Origin: Curvularia sp. ZM96
Lineage: Eukaryota; Ascomycota; Dothideomycetes; Pleosporales; Pleosporaceae
DNA length: 64,000 nucleotides
NCBI GenBank assembly: GCA_022457065.1
Contig: JAJGBQ010000001.1
Location: forward strand, 3,906,001 to 3,970,000
Reading direction: 5' to 3'
The position numbers and the translations under genes were made by a program. The notes below the pieces were generated by a model. The model searched no databases. It was not told where the DNA came from and saw nothing but the letters and a program-made list of their open reading frames with translations. How positions within the stretch are numbered: the first letter of the stretch is position 1; every line of letters begins with the position of its first letter. Positions 9,951-20,000 of the stretch are shown in pieces.

Positions 9951-12900
9951 TCAAAGCGGCGGGCTCTCCGGCCGGTCAATCGCCAATGAATAATAATACT
10001 CAGTTAGAGCATTCATCTCATCCCCAAACTCAGTGTCAAAGGCTTCCAGTCTCTCTGCGTATACTTCTTTGCCCCACCTTTTCAAAGAAGGAACATCCAC
10101 AGCTACTCTCTTAGGCGTAGGTTGCTGAATACATTCGTACCCTAGAACGCCAATGTCCCAGACTCCAGCACACGAGTCGCAGATGAGAGTCGTGGTGTCG
10201 GGTGCTATGGGATTGGCAGAGCCACAATGAAAACATGCAAACGAACAGCGCTCGCACAGAACGCTAGAAGCAGATTCAAGAGTTGGGCGGGCTGGGCGAC
10301 CGCATTGTATGCATCTGGATTTTCCTGGTATGATATGTGCGGCATCAATAGCCTTCCATTGCCGGCGCAGCTCGTCAGGTATGCGGTCTGCGCTTCGTCC
10401 TGAGTCGCCAACGTCTTCGTTCGTGGTCTTATTGACATTTGCCTTACAGGCTGCAATCTCACATTGCGGTCCCAATTCTTTTGCAAGATCCAATTGAAAT
10501 TCCAAAGCTTGTTGCCGCAAAAATGGCGCATCGACACTCTCATCGAAAGGGCCCATGTAATGAGGCCCTTGAACTGCTTGCCGGATTGGAAAGCTACCCA
10601 TTGATCGAAGCTGCATTTGGCCGGTACCAAGAAGATGACGGCCCTCAGCAATACCTGATTCGGGTACTGATGCCGCAATGTCAACATTCTTGTATTCCAG
10701 GGCTTCATCGTACTCATCATCCTGGTAAGGAAAATAGCGTAGCTTTTTTGCATCTTTGAGCAAGATATCATTCCTGCCCACCTCGAGCACATTGACTGCA
10801 CCATTCACCTCGCCGATAATCAGTTTGCTGTAATCGGCACTAAATGCGCCTGCCATGATGCCTGAATCTGTAGTAGTAAGATCTTTGATGAACGTATCCT
10901 CATTGGCTCTTGTGACGTCCCATACTTTGACCACGCCGTCAGAAGATCCAGAGTACAATCTGGTAGCGTTCTCGCCCCAAGACAAAAATCGTACGCCAGT
11001 ATCAGTGAGCTCATGCTTGACGCCATCTTGCAACGGCATCAAAGACCGGCCATGCGAAACGACGCGTAAGGGGTTGTCGGGCTTTCGAATATCCCAGACG
11101 TAGGTTCGACCATCTGTACAACCAGCAGCGATGAGAAGCTCGTCGTGCGGGCACCAAACGACATCATTGATGTCTAAGGCTTTGCACTCCAACTCTATAG
11201 GACAGGTAAACTTCTCGAGATGACGGGGGTCGTACAATCTGATGAGTGAGCGCATTCCTCTGTTGGCATTGGCACCAGCGACACACCCAGCTGCAAAAAC
11301 GGGCATGTTTGAGCGATTGGGATTGAACGCGACGTCGAAGACGTTCTTGTTTGATCCATAGATTGTAAGCGGCTTCTCTACTTCGATATTCCACAAACAA
11401 AGATCTCCAGTCGTGTCGAAACCAGTCTCCTTCAAATTAGCACCGAAGCCCGCTAGAAGCAGGGTCCCAAACTTCGGTTCGAATCGCAATGCGGAAGGCA
11501 AAATCTTTAGATCAAGCCGTGAAACAGCTTTGTCAGACTGAAGGCTCAATTTTTTGAATTGGGAAGGGTCCTCTTCGTCGATCCTGAGCACTCGTATTGA
11601 TTTTCGAGCGACACGAGCTGCAGTTGCCAGCACTCCAGCATGGGAGTGATTGACTGAGAGGATATCGATCGGATCGTTGACATTCAGCTTCGCGCCAAGG
11701 ACCGGTTGCACAGAACCGCTTTCAGTAAACCATATGCCAATGTGCTTGTCGTAACCTGCCGAATACATACAATTGCCGCTAGGAGAGAACGACACAGAGC
11801 TGACTGTAGTGTACAGCTTTGGATCCTGTGATGCAAACATGGCGTGACTTGAGTTTGCACCAGTCTCGGTCTTTTCACGCTTTTTGTAGTGTTCGGCCAG
11901 CTCATGTATCGAGCCATGCATCATGTTCCCGAAAAGCAAATTGTTAGGTCTGTTGTATTGCATCGAGTCAGGATCATCAACAGCGACTGCGCCTGCTGCA
12001 AATCGCTCGCCATCGGGAGCCCATGCCACTGTGTGTATGTCACTGGAAGCACCTATCCAGGTAGCTGATGGTCCGATAGTGTCCATGATCTGATTCTTCA
12101 TTGGGTATGTCAGAGGTTTTGCAGCAGCTCGCCATCCCCTCCTCGATTGGCATCCCAGTTCACGCTGGCGTAAGACGGATGATGTTGACGGTTTTTGTAT
12201 CGTACTCATCGAAAGGTCAGGTCGAGCAGCAGCAAGTCTCTGGATGTGCTGAGTTTTGGAGATGTGGCCTTTCCGTGCGTCCTCTAAAAAGGCTTTAATG
12301 CTGCCTGTATTCCGATAAGGGAGACGCTGTCGTAGCGATTCAACCAATTCAAGAATCTGTGGCTCAGTAAAGTGCTTTAACAGTTCACGAAGCTCTCTTC
12401 GTTGTGTGGCGTGTCTAGATCTCAGGGACGTTTTCGTCGAAACAATTTTCTTCACAGCATCCATTTCAGTCGGGCTGAAATCCACATGAAGCCGCGAGCC
12501 TTGCCACTTGCGACTGGAAAGCTGGTCCCAATGAACACCTTCTGGGTTCCGCAACGATGCACGCTGTGACATGCTAAGGTATGGTATGGATCCCGTTGAG
12601 GCATTGCGGGTTCTGCTGCGTAGCTGCATCACCATTGTGGCATCTTCAGCATCAAAATTTACCTCGATTGGGTCGTTGTCGACTGCGACAGCTACATCGG
12701 GTACGAAGATATTCTCTTCAGGGGACTCGGATTTTGTAGACGAGACATCATCGATCATACTCCCCAACTCTTGTTCATCAGCCTCTTCCTCGGCAGCCAC
12801 ATCTCGAGCCCAGCTGCGTGGCTTCGGCCATGTGTAATTCACACGCTGCGCACGACGCGGTCGCCCTCTGGAAGGTCCAGAGTCAGCGCCAGAAGAGTAA

Positions 12901-13997
12901 TCATTTTCAGTCGTTGGTAGTGCTACAGGCGGTTTTGGTAGTGTTGATGGTCTCGGTGGCAGCTGCATGTTTCCATGGATTCGTGACCAGTCTATGTTGG
13001 CCTCTGCGGCAAAGCGTGGCGGCAAAACCAAAGTCGGTGGGTCCTTCGACCGATCCCTCCTGTTCAAACGCTGGCAATAATGGCTCTGGAGAGTATGGTA
13101 CTTGCGGTGTGGCATATCCTTGTTGTACTCTGCAGTGATATCCGCCCACTTGTATTGCTTGACCTCCTTTAAGAATATGAGGAGGTGATCTTGAGCCGTA
13201 TCAAATGGTTCATGTACAGTCCTCCTACGCTTCGGAGGTGGTTCAGTCGGTTCGATAGACGGCACTGCTGAGGTTGTTGTGCTTGCAACTGGGCGGGCAT
13301 GGGTGTGGTTGACCGCAGTACTAGTTGTTTGTTCTTGTGGTGAATGTACGTCCGAAGCCGAGATGTCAGACAGGACACTATCCTTGTCATCGTCTCGTGG
13401 CTCCTCGAGAGGACCAGTAAGGTGGTTTGCGCCTCGTGGCGGACGGAACGTGGCTGCCTCCGTTTGTTGCGCGGGTGGTATTCTCGTCAGAGATGACGGC
13501 GGTCCTTTGGGATCTACCCTGGGTCTCTTTTCTTCCCAACCCACCTCGTGGGGTGCGTTGTGGGCGTAGCCATGGTAGGGATGCCCATGTGACGGTATAT
13601 GACTGGTTGTCACAGCAGTATTATGCGTCTTCCCGTTCGTACTCGCCGGTGTTGGAAACGGTGGTCGAAAACCTCCGTGTGGTGTTTGTATCTGATGCCC
13701 TACGGCATGGTTCGTACGCGAGCGCTCAGCATATTGCGTTGGTAAAGGCGGGTAGTATGTGTTTCTCAGTTGCGATGTGAAGCTGGAGGAATTTGGCCTT
13801 AGACAGGGAGGTAAAGGCGCATCGGGTTTCGTGGGGCGGTTTTCCGCCAGGGAAAACGATTGACGGGGAGTATCATTGTTGGTTTCGTTGGCATCGTCGG
13901 TGAGGTCAATTACTACCGGTGAATGTCGCCGGTCGCTGCGCATGTTAGACGGTTCGCTCTTGTCTTCAGTCGTGCCAAATGCTGTTGAGTTGAACAT
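9951..13997 (-). CDS. large WD40 protein with Myb/SANT-like and zinc-binding parts; possible CUL4-DDB1 substrate receptor
   Basis: This is a single-exon protein of 1348 residues. Order of parts: a disordered N terminus with a SUMO-interaction-like motif (PVVIDLTDD, about residues 27-35); a short Myb/SANT-like helical block near 258-320 (HLLIFLKEVKQYKWADIT); a basic/acidic linker; a WD40 propeller from about 645 to 1065 (VAWAPDGERFAAG, VSFSPSGNCMYSAGYDKHIGIW as two blocks, YVWDIRKPD, VKVWDV); and a C-terminal cluster of four CxxC pairs (CIQC, CERC, CFHC, CDSC; about 1229-1290). VWDIR near residue 967 matches the WDxR box by which DCAF proteins dock on DDB1. In Neurospora and fission yeast the DCAF-like proteins DIM-9 and Raf1 direct H3K9 methylation; the size and WD40 content here suggest that family but do not prove it. 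A GTAAGT upstream of the ATG (minus strand, near 14057) hints at a 5' UTR intron. Confidence 0.7.
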   Translation of the reverse strand: MFNSTAFGTTEDKSEPSNMRSDRRHSPVVIDLTDDANETNNDTPRQSFSLAENRPTKPDAPLPPCLRPNSSSFTSQLRNTYYPPLPTQYAERSRTNHAVGHQIQTPHGGFRPPFPTPASTNGKTHNTAVTTSHIPSHGHPYHGYAHNAPHEVGWEEKRPRVDPKGPPSSLTRIPPAQQTEAATFRPPRGANHLTGPLEEPRDDDKDSVLSDISASDVHSPQEQTTSTAVNHTHARPVASTTTSAVPSIEPTEPPPKRRRTVHEPFDTAQDHLLIFLKEVKQYKWADITAEYNKDMPHRKYHTLQSHYCQRLNRRDRSKDPPTLVLPPRFAAEANIDWSRIHGNMQLPPRPSTLPKPPVALPTTENDYSSGADSGPSRGRPRRAQRVNYTWPKPRSWARDVAAEEEADEQELGSMIDDVSSTKSESPEENIFVPDVAVAVDNDPIEVNFDAEDATMVMQLRSRTRNASTGSIPYLSMSQRASLRNPEGVHWDQLSSRKWQGSRLHVDFSPTEMDAVKKIVSTKTSLRSRHATQRRELRELLKHFTEPQILELVESLRQRLPYRNTGSIKAFLEDARKGHISKTQHIQRLAAARPDLSMSTIQKPSTSSVLRQRELGCQSRRGWRAAAKPLTYPMKNQIMDTIGPSATWIGASSDIHTVAWAPDGERFAAGAVAVDDPDSMQYNRPNNLLFGNMMHGSIHELAEHYKKREKTETGANSSHAMFASQDPKLYTTVSSVSFSPSGNCMYSAGYDKHIGIWFTESGSVQPVLGAKLNVNDPIDILSVNHSHAGVLATAARVARKSIRVLRIDEEDPSQFKKLSLQSDKAVSRLDLKILPSALRFEPKFGTLLLAGFGANLKETGFDTTGDLCLWNIEVEKPLTIYGSNKNVFDVAFNPNRSNMPVFAAGCVAGANANRGMRSLIRLYDPRHLEKFTCPIELECKALDINDVVWCPHDELLIAAGCTDGRTYVWDIRKPDNPLRVVSHGRSLMPLQDGVKHELTDTGVRFLSWGENATRLYSGSSDGVVKVWDVTRANEDTFIKDLTTTDSGIMAGAFSADYSKLIIGEVNGAVNVLEVGRNDILLKDAKKLRYFPYQDDEYDEALEYKNVDIAASVPESGIAEGRHLLGTGQMQLRSMGSFPIRQAVQGPHYMGPFDESVDAPFLRQQALEFQLDLAKELGPQCEIAACKANVNKTTNEDVGDSGRSADRIPDELRRQWKAIDAAHIIPGKSRCIQCGRPARPTLESASSVLCERCSFACFHCGSANPIAPDTTTLICDSCAGVWDIGVLGYECIQQPTPKRVAVDVPSLKRWGKEVYAERLEAFDTEFGDEMNALTEYYYSLAIDRPESPPL

Positions 13998-14413
13998 AGG
14001 TGCAGGTTGTGTCTTATAGGAGTCATGACACTACAAAAGCGCTTGAGAATACCACTTACCTCATTGGAATCACACCCAGTAGGGAATTGTAGCACGTCCA
14101 TGAGAGCGTGGGTGAATGTGTGTCCAGGGCGCGTCTGGAGCCAACCGCGCAACGCGTGTTCCCCGCCAGCACGAACAGGTGGTCTGAGCGGTGGCTAGGT
14201 AGAACACCGTGGCGCAGATACATTGATCACCTAACCATCACCACGTGCCGCTGTTCTCATCTGAGATTCAGATTTGTCGTCGATATATCGTTGAACAGTT
14301 GTGCAAATGATGTTCAAACATTAAACACAATATATTCGCATGAGTTGCTAAGAGTACGTCGAGCTATCAATCAAGACTCTAACTATGTAGGTATACAACA
14401 TCCATAGACTACC
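13998..14413. other. intergenic region between WD40 gene and permease
   Basis: This 416 bp span holds the upstream region of the WD40 gene and the 3' flank of the permease; both genes are on the minus strand. A minus-strand GTAAGT at about 14057 followed by a TATAAG acceptor-like site could mark a short 5' UTR intron of the WD40 gene. No coding region is seen. Confidence 0.45.
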
Positions 14414-16124
14414 TCAGTAACTCTTGCTGTTTCCCTTGTCGAAGTCCACAGCCTTTTCTCCCATACCTTCAACATCCTGCCTGCTGTCTTGTACTGCCAG
14501 CCCCGCAACAACGCCCTCCTCACCTGGCTCCACATCATTCGGTACCGGTGGGCCCGAAAATTCCTTACGCCCTCGAATGAAGTACCATGCCACGCTGATT
14601 GCCGCAAATCCGGCGAATACTACGCTCGCATAATTCATAGTTGCTGGTGCAACAGGCAGGCTTACTGGCATACAGAAAAGTACGACAGCCAGGCAGATCC
14701 ACGCAATCATGGCGATGTTGATCGCGTAGCCGAAGCGGCCAAGAGAGAACGACGAGTTGCGGACTGCCTTCCGACCGCGAAGGACAGAAATGAGAATAGG
14801 CATACCGTAGGACGTGCTGAGGCAAATAGTAGCGACACCAGTAAACGAGTTGAAAGCAGCCGACGAGCCAAAGTAGATAAGGCCCAACAGACAGTCGACA
14901 ACAGTGGAGAGAATGAGAGCCAAAAGGGGAATGTCGAAACGTTTGTCGACCTTGGACCAAAAGCGCGAGCCGGGAATTGCACCGTCACGAGCAAATGCAT
15001 ATGTGCAGCGTGATGCAGCGGTCAGCGCTCCAGTGCCTGCAAAGAAGAGGATACCCAGGATGAGGAAGAGAAGACCAAAACCCCCACCTGCGCTACCTGT
15101 GACGGTCTTGAAGAGGAGACCAATTGGTTGTCCATTTGCAACTGAGAGAAGCATTTTCACGTCTGGCAGAACGAAAAGGATGGGGATCAGGTAGACGACT
15201 CCAGTGACACCTGCGGCAGCAACCGAGAGAACGATGGCTTTGGGGACTTCGCGAGAGGGGTTGGACACTTCTTCGCACATGGCTGCAACCATTCCGTAAC
15301 CAGTGAGTGTGTATGCTGCTTGTAGCAGGCCGACGAAAAATGCCCACCCTGCTGGCCTAAAAAAACGTTAGTAAGTGCCGTGGCCTTTAAGATTGTGCGA
15401 AACAAAAAGACGCTTACCATCCACTTGCACTTGCATCGTAGTGCGTAAAGACAAAATCGGCGTCTCTCTTGTTGTCAGCCATACTCAGGAGTACGACCAT
15501 GATAATGACAACACTAGCACCCGTCCAGTAAATGCAGATCTTGTTAATGAGGTCGAGGTATTTTGCGCCAAAGATGTTTACACTCATGCAGATGAGCATG
15601 ACCGCCCAGAACGCGAGTACTGTTTGCCACTGATTTGGGACGAAGTCTTCGTCCCAGAGCGTAATGGCGGATAGAATAAGTTGACCACCAGAGAAATTGA
15701 TGGAAAGCGTAACTGTCCAGTTTCCAACGAGAGTCAACCAGCCGGTAACCCACGAAGCAATAGGCGCCCACTTGCGCGTCGACAGCATAGCAGACCAGTA
15801 GTAGACTCCGCCAGCTGTGGGGTAGACGGCGCAGATTTCGGCGAGAGAGGCGGCGATGCACAGAGAGATGAGAGAGACCAGAATCCAGCCGTAGAGCACA
15901 GTCACTGACTGACCGTCGGTGAGCGTAATGTACATGGTAGTACTCAGACCGAAAGGAACGGCCATGATGGCGAAGGACATGCCGAGGACGCTCAACATGG
16001 ACAGATTCCGTGGCAGTTCAGACTGGTAGCCCATCTTCGCGAGGGCGGCATCGGCACCCGCATCGTTGACGGATCTCCGACGGATGCCATCGCTTTGGGT
16101 GATGGAGACGCTTCGCTTCGTCAT
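14414..16124 (-). CDS. APC-family amino acid / GABA / choline-type permease
   Basis: There are two exons, 16124-15418 and 15356-14414, split by a 61-nt intron inside a Trp codon (SGW-PAGWAFF); the protein has 549 residues. It is a polytopic plasma-membrane transporter of the amino acid-polyamine-organocation superfamily, ACT subgroup. Around residues 40-60 the sequence GYQSELPRNLSMLSVLG leads into TM1, a hallmark of this subgroup, followed by EICAVYPTAGGVYYW in the TM3 region and about 12 hydrophobic segments in all. The Glu-containing stretch CEEVSNPSREVPKAI after TM6 is also family-typical. The closest named relatives in the family are the GABA permease Uga4 and the choline permease Hnm1; substrate cannot be told apart by eye. 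The ATG at 16124 was chosen because frame-open sequence upstream has no ATG and is low complexity. Confidence 0.88.
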
Positions 16125-17050
16125 GGTGGTTGCTCGCTCCGATGTTGGTCCAATACCAGTTCCTGAGAGGCGCCCACGCGCTGCGCTGCGCTGCGATGCA
16201 GTGAGGTGGGATGCGACAACCGCCAAGGTCGTCGTCGGCGAAGTTTAGAAGGGGAGGCAGGGAACAGGCCGGGGCAGAGACGCAGGGTGCCAGCAGCGCC
16301 AGAGGAGTGGATGCAGGTATATGTATGTAAGAATGCGGAATGCGGTCGCGTGCGAAGACAGATAAACGGCGGCGTCAGGCCTGTCTAGTTCTAGATCGAT
16401 CGCGTTCAGCTCGACGTCTGCCGAAGGCTAAGAGGCTTGGAATGTGACGCTGCAATCGTTCGCTCCACAAGCACGGCGGGTCCGTTCTTGCAAGAGGTGC
16501 ATAAGGAGGAACAACAAGGCGACGTGCTGGAGGGTATCAAGCCTCAAAGATAAGACCTCGGCAAAGCCAACCAGCGATCAGAAACCACGACTACCTGTGA
16601 GGAAAGCCTGGCGGCGGTGCAGTCGAATCGTCGGGCTGCCTGCCATGCTGTGCGTCATCTCCGCTCCGTTGTCGGGTACCCTTGCCCCATCTTTTGCGCC
16701 TATCGCTCCAATCTGCCCCCATCCGACGTGCGGGCCTTTTTCGTATCTTCAACGGCGGGGCCGACACCACCCGCTATCAACGCCTCGCGCCATTCACGCT
16801 TGCACCGCACAAGGCTTGTGTCATGCTATCCTGGGAAAACAGAAGGTTAAGATAGCTCAAGGCAACTCTATCGTACATGCATTCCCAACAGGGGGGATGC
16901 TCTCGTCTAATGCAGGTACCAACGCGCGTGTCACATCTTCCATCCATGTATCTCATGTTAATCTACGCGACCCGTCAAAACAAATCCCTCCAATCGTATA
17001 CGTCTCATGAAGCCGTAGAATCTCTTTCCAGCACATCTCCTCGTGCCTCT
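16125..17050. promoter_or_regulatory. permease promoter region with GATA-type motifs
   Basis: This 926 bp region lies upstream of the permease and downstream of SEC16. HGATAR motifs, the core bound by AreA-type nitrogen regulators in filamentous fungi, occur at about 16360-16365 (AGATAA), 16548-16553 (AGATAA) and 16850-16855 (AGATAG). Three such 6-mers in 0.9 kb is only weakly more than chance. A 188-codon open frame at 16444-17010 starts with GTG and has no motif, so I do not call it a gene. Confidence 0.35.
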
Positions 17051-20000
17051 CTACTTTGCCATAACATCAACATAGCGTCCTCCTTTCTTTTTCTTGCCTC
17101 CTGCAGGTCCCTTCCTTGCTTGCGGCGCACCCAAAAGATCATCAATGCTGCTGGCGTTGCTCATACCCGTGCCAGGCCGTGATGGTGGTCCTGATGCAGC
17201 ACCGAAGCTGGGTCGTGCTAAGATAGGCGGTTTAGGTCCACTGAGACCCTCTTCATCAGACTCTGGAATACCCGGCGTCGACGCACGGGAGCCGGCAGCA
17301 TGCAGAGGCGGTGGCAGAGACGATGAGCGGAGGTTCGACGTGGGTGGACGCAGCGACCCTGCGCCCGGAGGTCCAGCCGATGACGGTGGTGCGGGTGCAA
17401 CGCTTCCCGAGGCACTTCGAGCTCCTCCAGGCGGGCCAGAGCGTGGTGGCGGAGGCGTGGCAGCGGGCTTAGCCGTATCTGCTGCGCCTGCCTTCTTGTT
17501 GACCCACTTCCCGAGATCAGTGTCGTAGTAGAAACTGCTTTCTTCTCCCAACTTGGCTTTGACAGGCCCGGGCCCAGCGCCCTGATCCTTCTTGAACCAT
17601 CCAGACAGCCAGCCTCCTTTCTTCGCACTTGCAGCTTCTTTGTCGCGTTGAGCGTCTGCCTCAGCAGCTTTGCGGAAGGCCTCATCTGCCTTCCTGTCGG
17701 CTTCAGATTTGGAGCTGCTGCCGCCGCTGATCTTCAATGCAGAGGCACGAGCAACTAGGTCGTCGTCATCCTCATCATCCATGAAAGATTTCTTCTTTTT
17801 TGGTTGCTCTTCCTCCTCCTTGTCGTCCTCATCCGGGTTGTAGGGCTGATATCCAGAAGACTCGAAAGTGTTTGATGATCCGTACGTCTGCTCGTCTGTC
17901 TGCTCGTTCGTTGCGGGTGGAGCTGGTTCGTCAAAGCTCGCTTGCGGCTGATCCCCGCCAAAAGCAGGAGCCAAACCTGATTCCTCCACAGGAGGAGTAG
18001 GCATATAAGGACTGGCGTAGGATGGCTGGCGAGGGCTGAAATCTTGGCGGAGTGGGGAATACGATTGGACCTTCGCTTGTGTGCGTGCGCTCGGTGGGCT
18101 CAACGGGTTTTGTGTAGGACTGTACATGCCTGTCTTAGGGGTCATGGGTGTGAAGGAATCAGATGCAGCTCGCATGCCAAAGCTGTCGTTCGACTCCATC
18201 GATGGCCGGCCCTGAGACTCGTAACGAGACCGTTGCTGCTCAGAAGATGACCTTGGCGCGTACGCAGTTGAGGGTGCATATCTTGAGTTCGCTGGTGGTG
18301 CTGGTTGCGTAGGCACGCCATAGCCGGCCATAGAGCCATACAGATCCGTGGTCGACTGCGACGGAGTGAGAGATGAATTTCCACCAGCAATGTTAGCAAA
18401 AGGTCCAGACTCCATTCCTCCTGAATTCGGTCCAGCGTTTTCGTCGTCTCCTGCAATGAAGCTGTTGAACTTTGAGAGTAGCGAGCTTCCAACCTTGTCC
18501 ATACTGGGTTTGGAAATCCATGAAGACGAACCATCCTTGGGAGCTTGTGACAAACGCTGGCTCAGATCATCCAAGCTGGAAATAAAAGCGGGGTTGTAGT
18601 AAGGAGAGATCTGTGTCGTGGCCTTCATAGCTGCAGCAATGGAATCACAGTATGACTGTGCATCTGTCTTGTAACCGTTCTCCGCCAGATGATATGCATG
18701 TGCTAGCTTGTAGTTTTGCAGATGCGGTAGTACATACGGAACGCTCGGTGATGACAGCGACATGGCGAACTCAAACACTTCGGTCAGAAGTATCGGTTCA
18801 AGCTCGATGCCTGTTTCAAGAGGGTACCGGCGGTGATCTGCCCCGATGAGTACGACATCAGCTTGGATATCGTCGACTCCTCCAAACTTTATGACGGAGC
18901 GGGCGAAAATGAAGCAGACGTGTGCAGCCTCGACTCGGCCATACTGACCAAGAAGCCTTCCGAGCGATAATAGCGCCGCCGCATCGCCCTCGCTACGATT
19001 ATTCAAAATCAACGCAATCGTCTCGCGCCACTTGTCCAAACCTTGAAGGGCGTTTTGCGTGGCTCCAGCCCCATCGGCGCTTATCATCTGGAAGCCGGCG
19101 CGAGCTGATGCCGGCACCAACTCGTCAATGCAATCCTCGTGGTTGCCAGCGAAGACTTCATACAACACAGCCAATGCCTGGTTGTTGCGTCCGACATTCT
19201 TGACCTCCTTGCGCACAAACTCCTGCACAACCTGTTTCCACAAGTCCTTGCTGAGTGTGGAAGACAATAGCATGGCATGACCCCATAGTCGCTGGTCGAC
19301 AGCATGCCAGACTGCCTTCTCGCGGTCGCCTTGAATAAGCATTTTCTGCAAGTTTTCGAGGGTGCGCGGATCGGACGGCTCTGCTTGGATGTTGGAAGTA
19401 TTGGATCTTGAACGCCCAACCATGTCTGCCGCAGTTGACAATGAGCCATCGGCATCTGGCGTCTCATCTTGAGCAGGTGACAGTATTTTCTTGACGGCAG
19501 TTTCGCCAGGTGTGCCCTCTAGCCGTCCATCATGCTCAACAAGGATTTGCATAAGCTTCCACAGAAGGATTCTGTCTTCAAGGCGCTTGATGTCGTCTTC
19601 GTTCACAGAGTGCTCGAGTCCAGGCTCTTTGAATTCAGCATCAAGTATCTCGATTTTGCGACCCAGCCATGCCAACACATCCTTCTTCTTGCTCTTTCCC
19701 TTGAGCGGGCCAGGGAACTTGGCGATATCGTCTGTCAGAGGAAAGACTTCCTTGATATTCTGTACACGGATCTCGCCAGGATTGGGCTTCATCATCGGTG
19801 CCGAACCACCGCCTCCATATCGAGGAATTTGCTTGGGGAAGCTTGTTATCACAGTACCACCAAGACCCCATGTAAAAATAGGGTGTCCCTTCCATCTTTC
19901 AAGTGGGTCGGCCGCACGGTCGTCTTCAGGTACGATGAAGTCGTAAGTAGCTGACATCTGCCGACGCTGAGGTATGACATTGACCGCGCTGGATGTGGAT

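Noticed and set aside
16444..17010. 188-codon plus-strand frame
   Set aside because: It begins with GTG rather than ATG, has no recognisable motif and lies in the permease upstream region.
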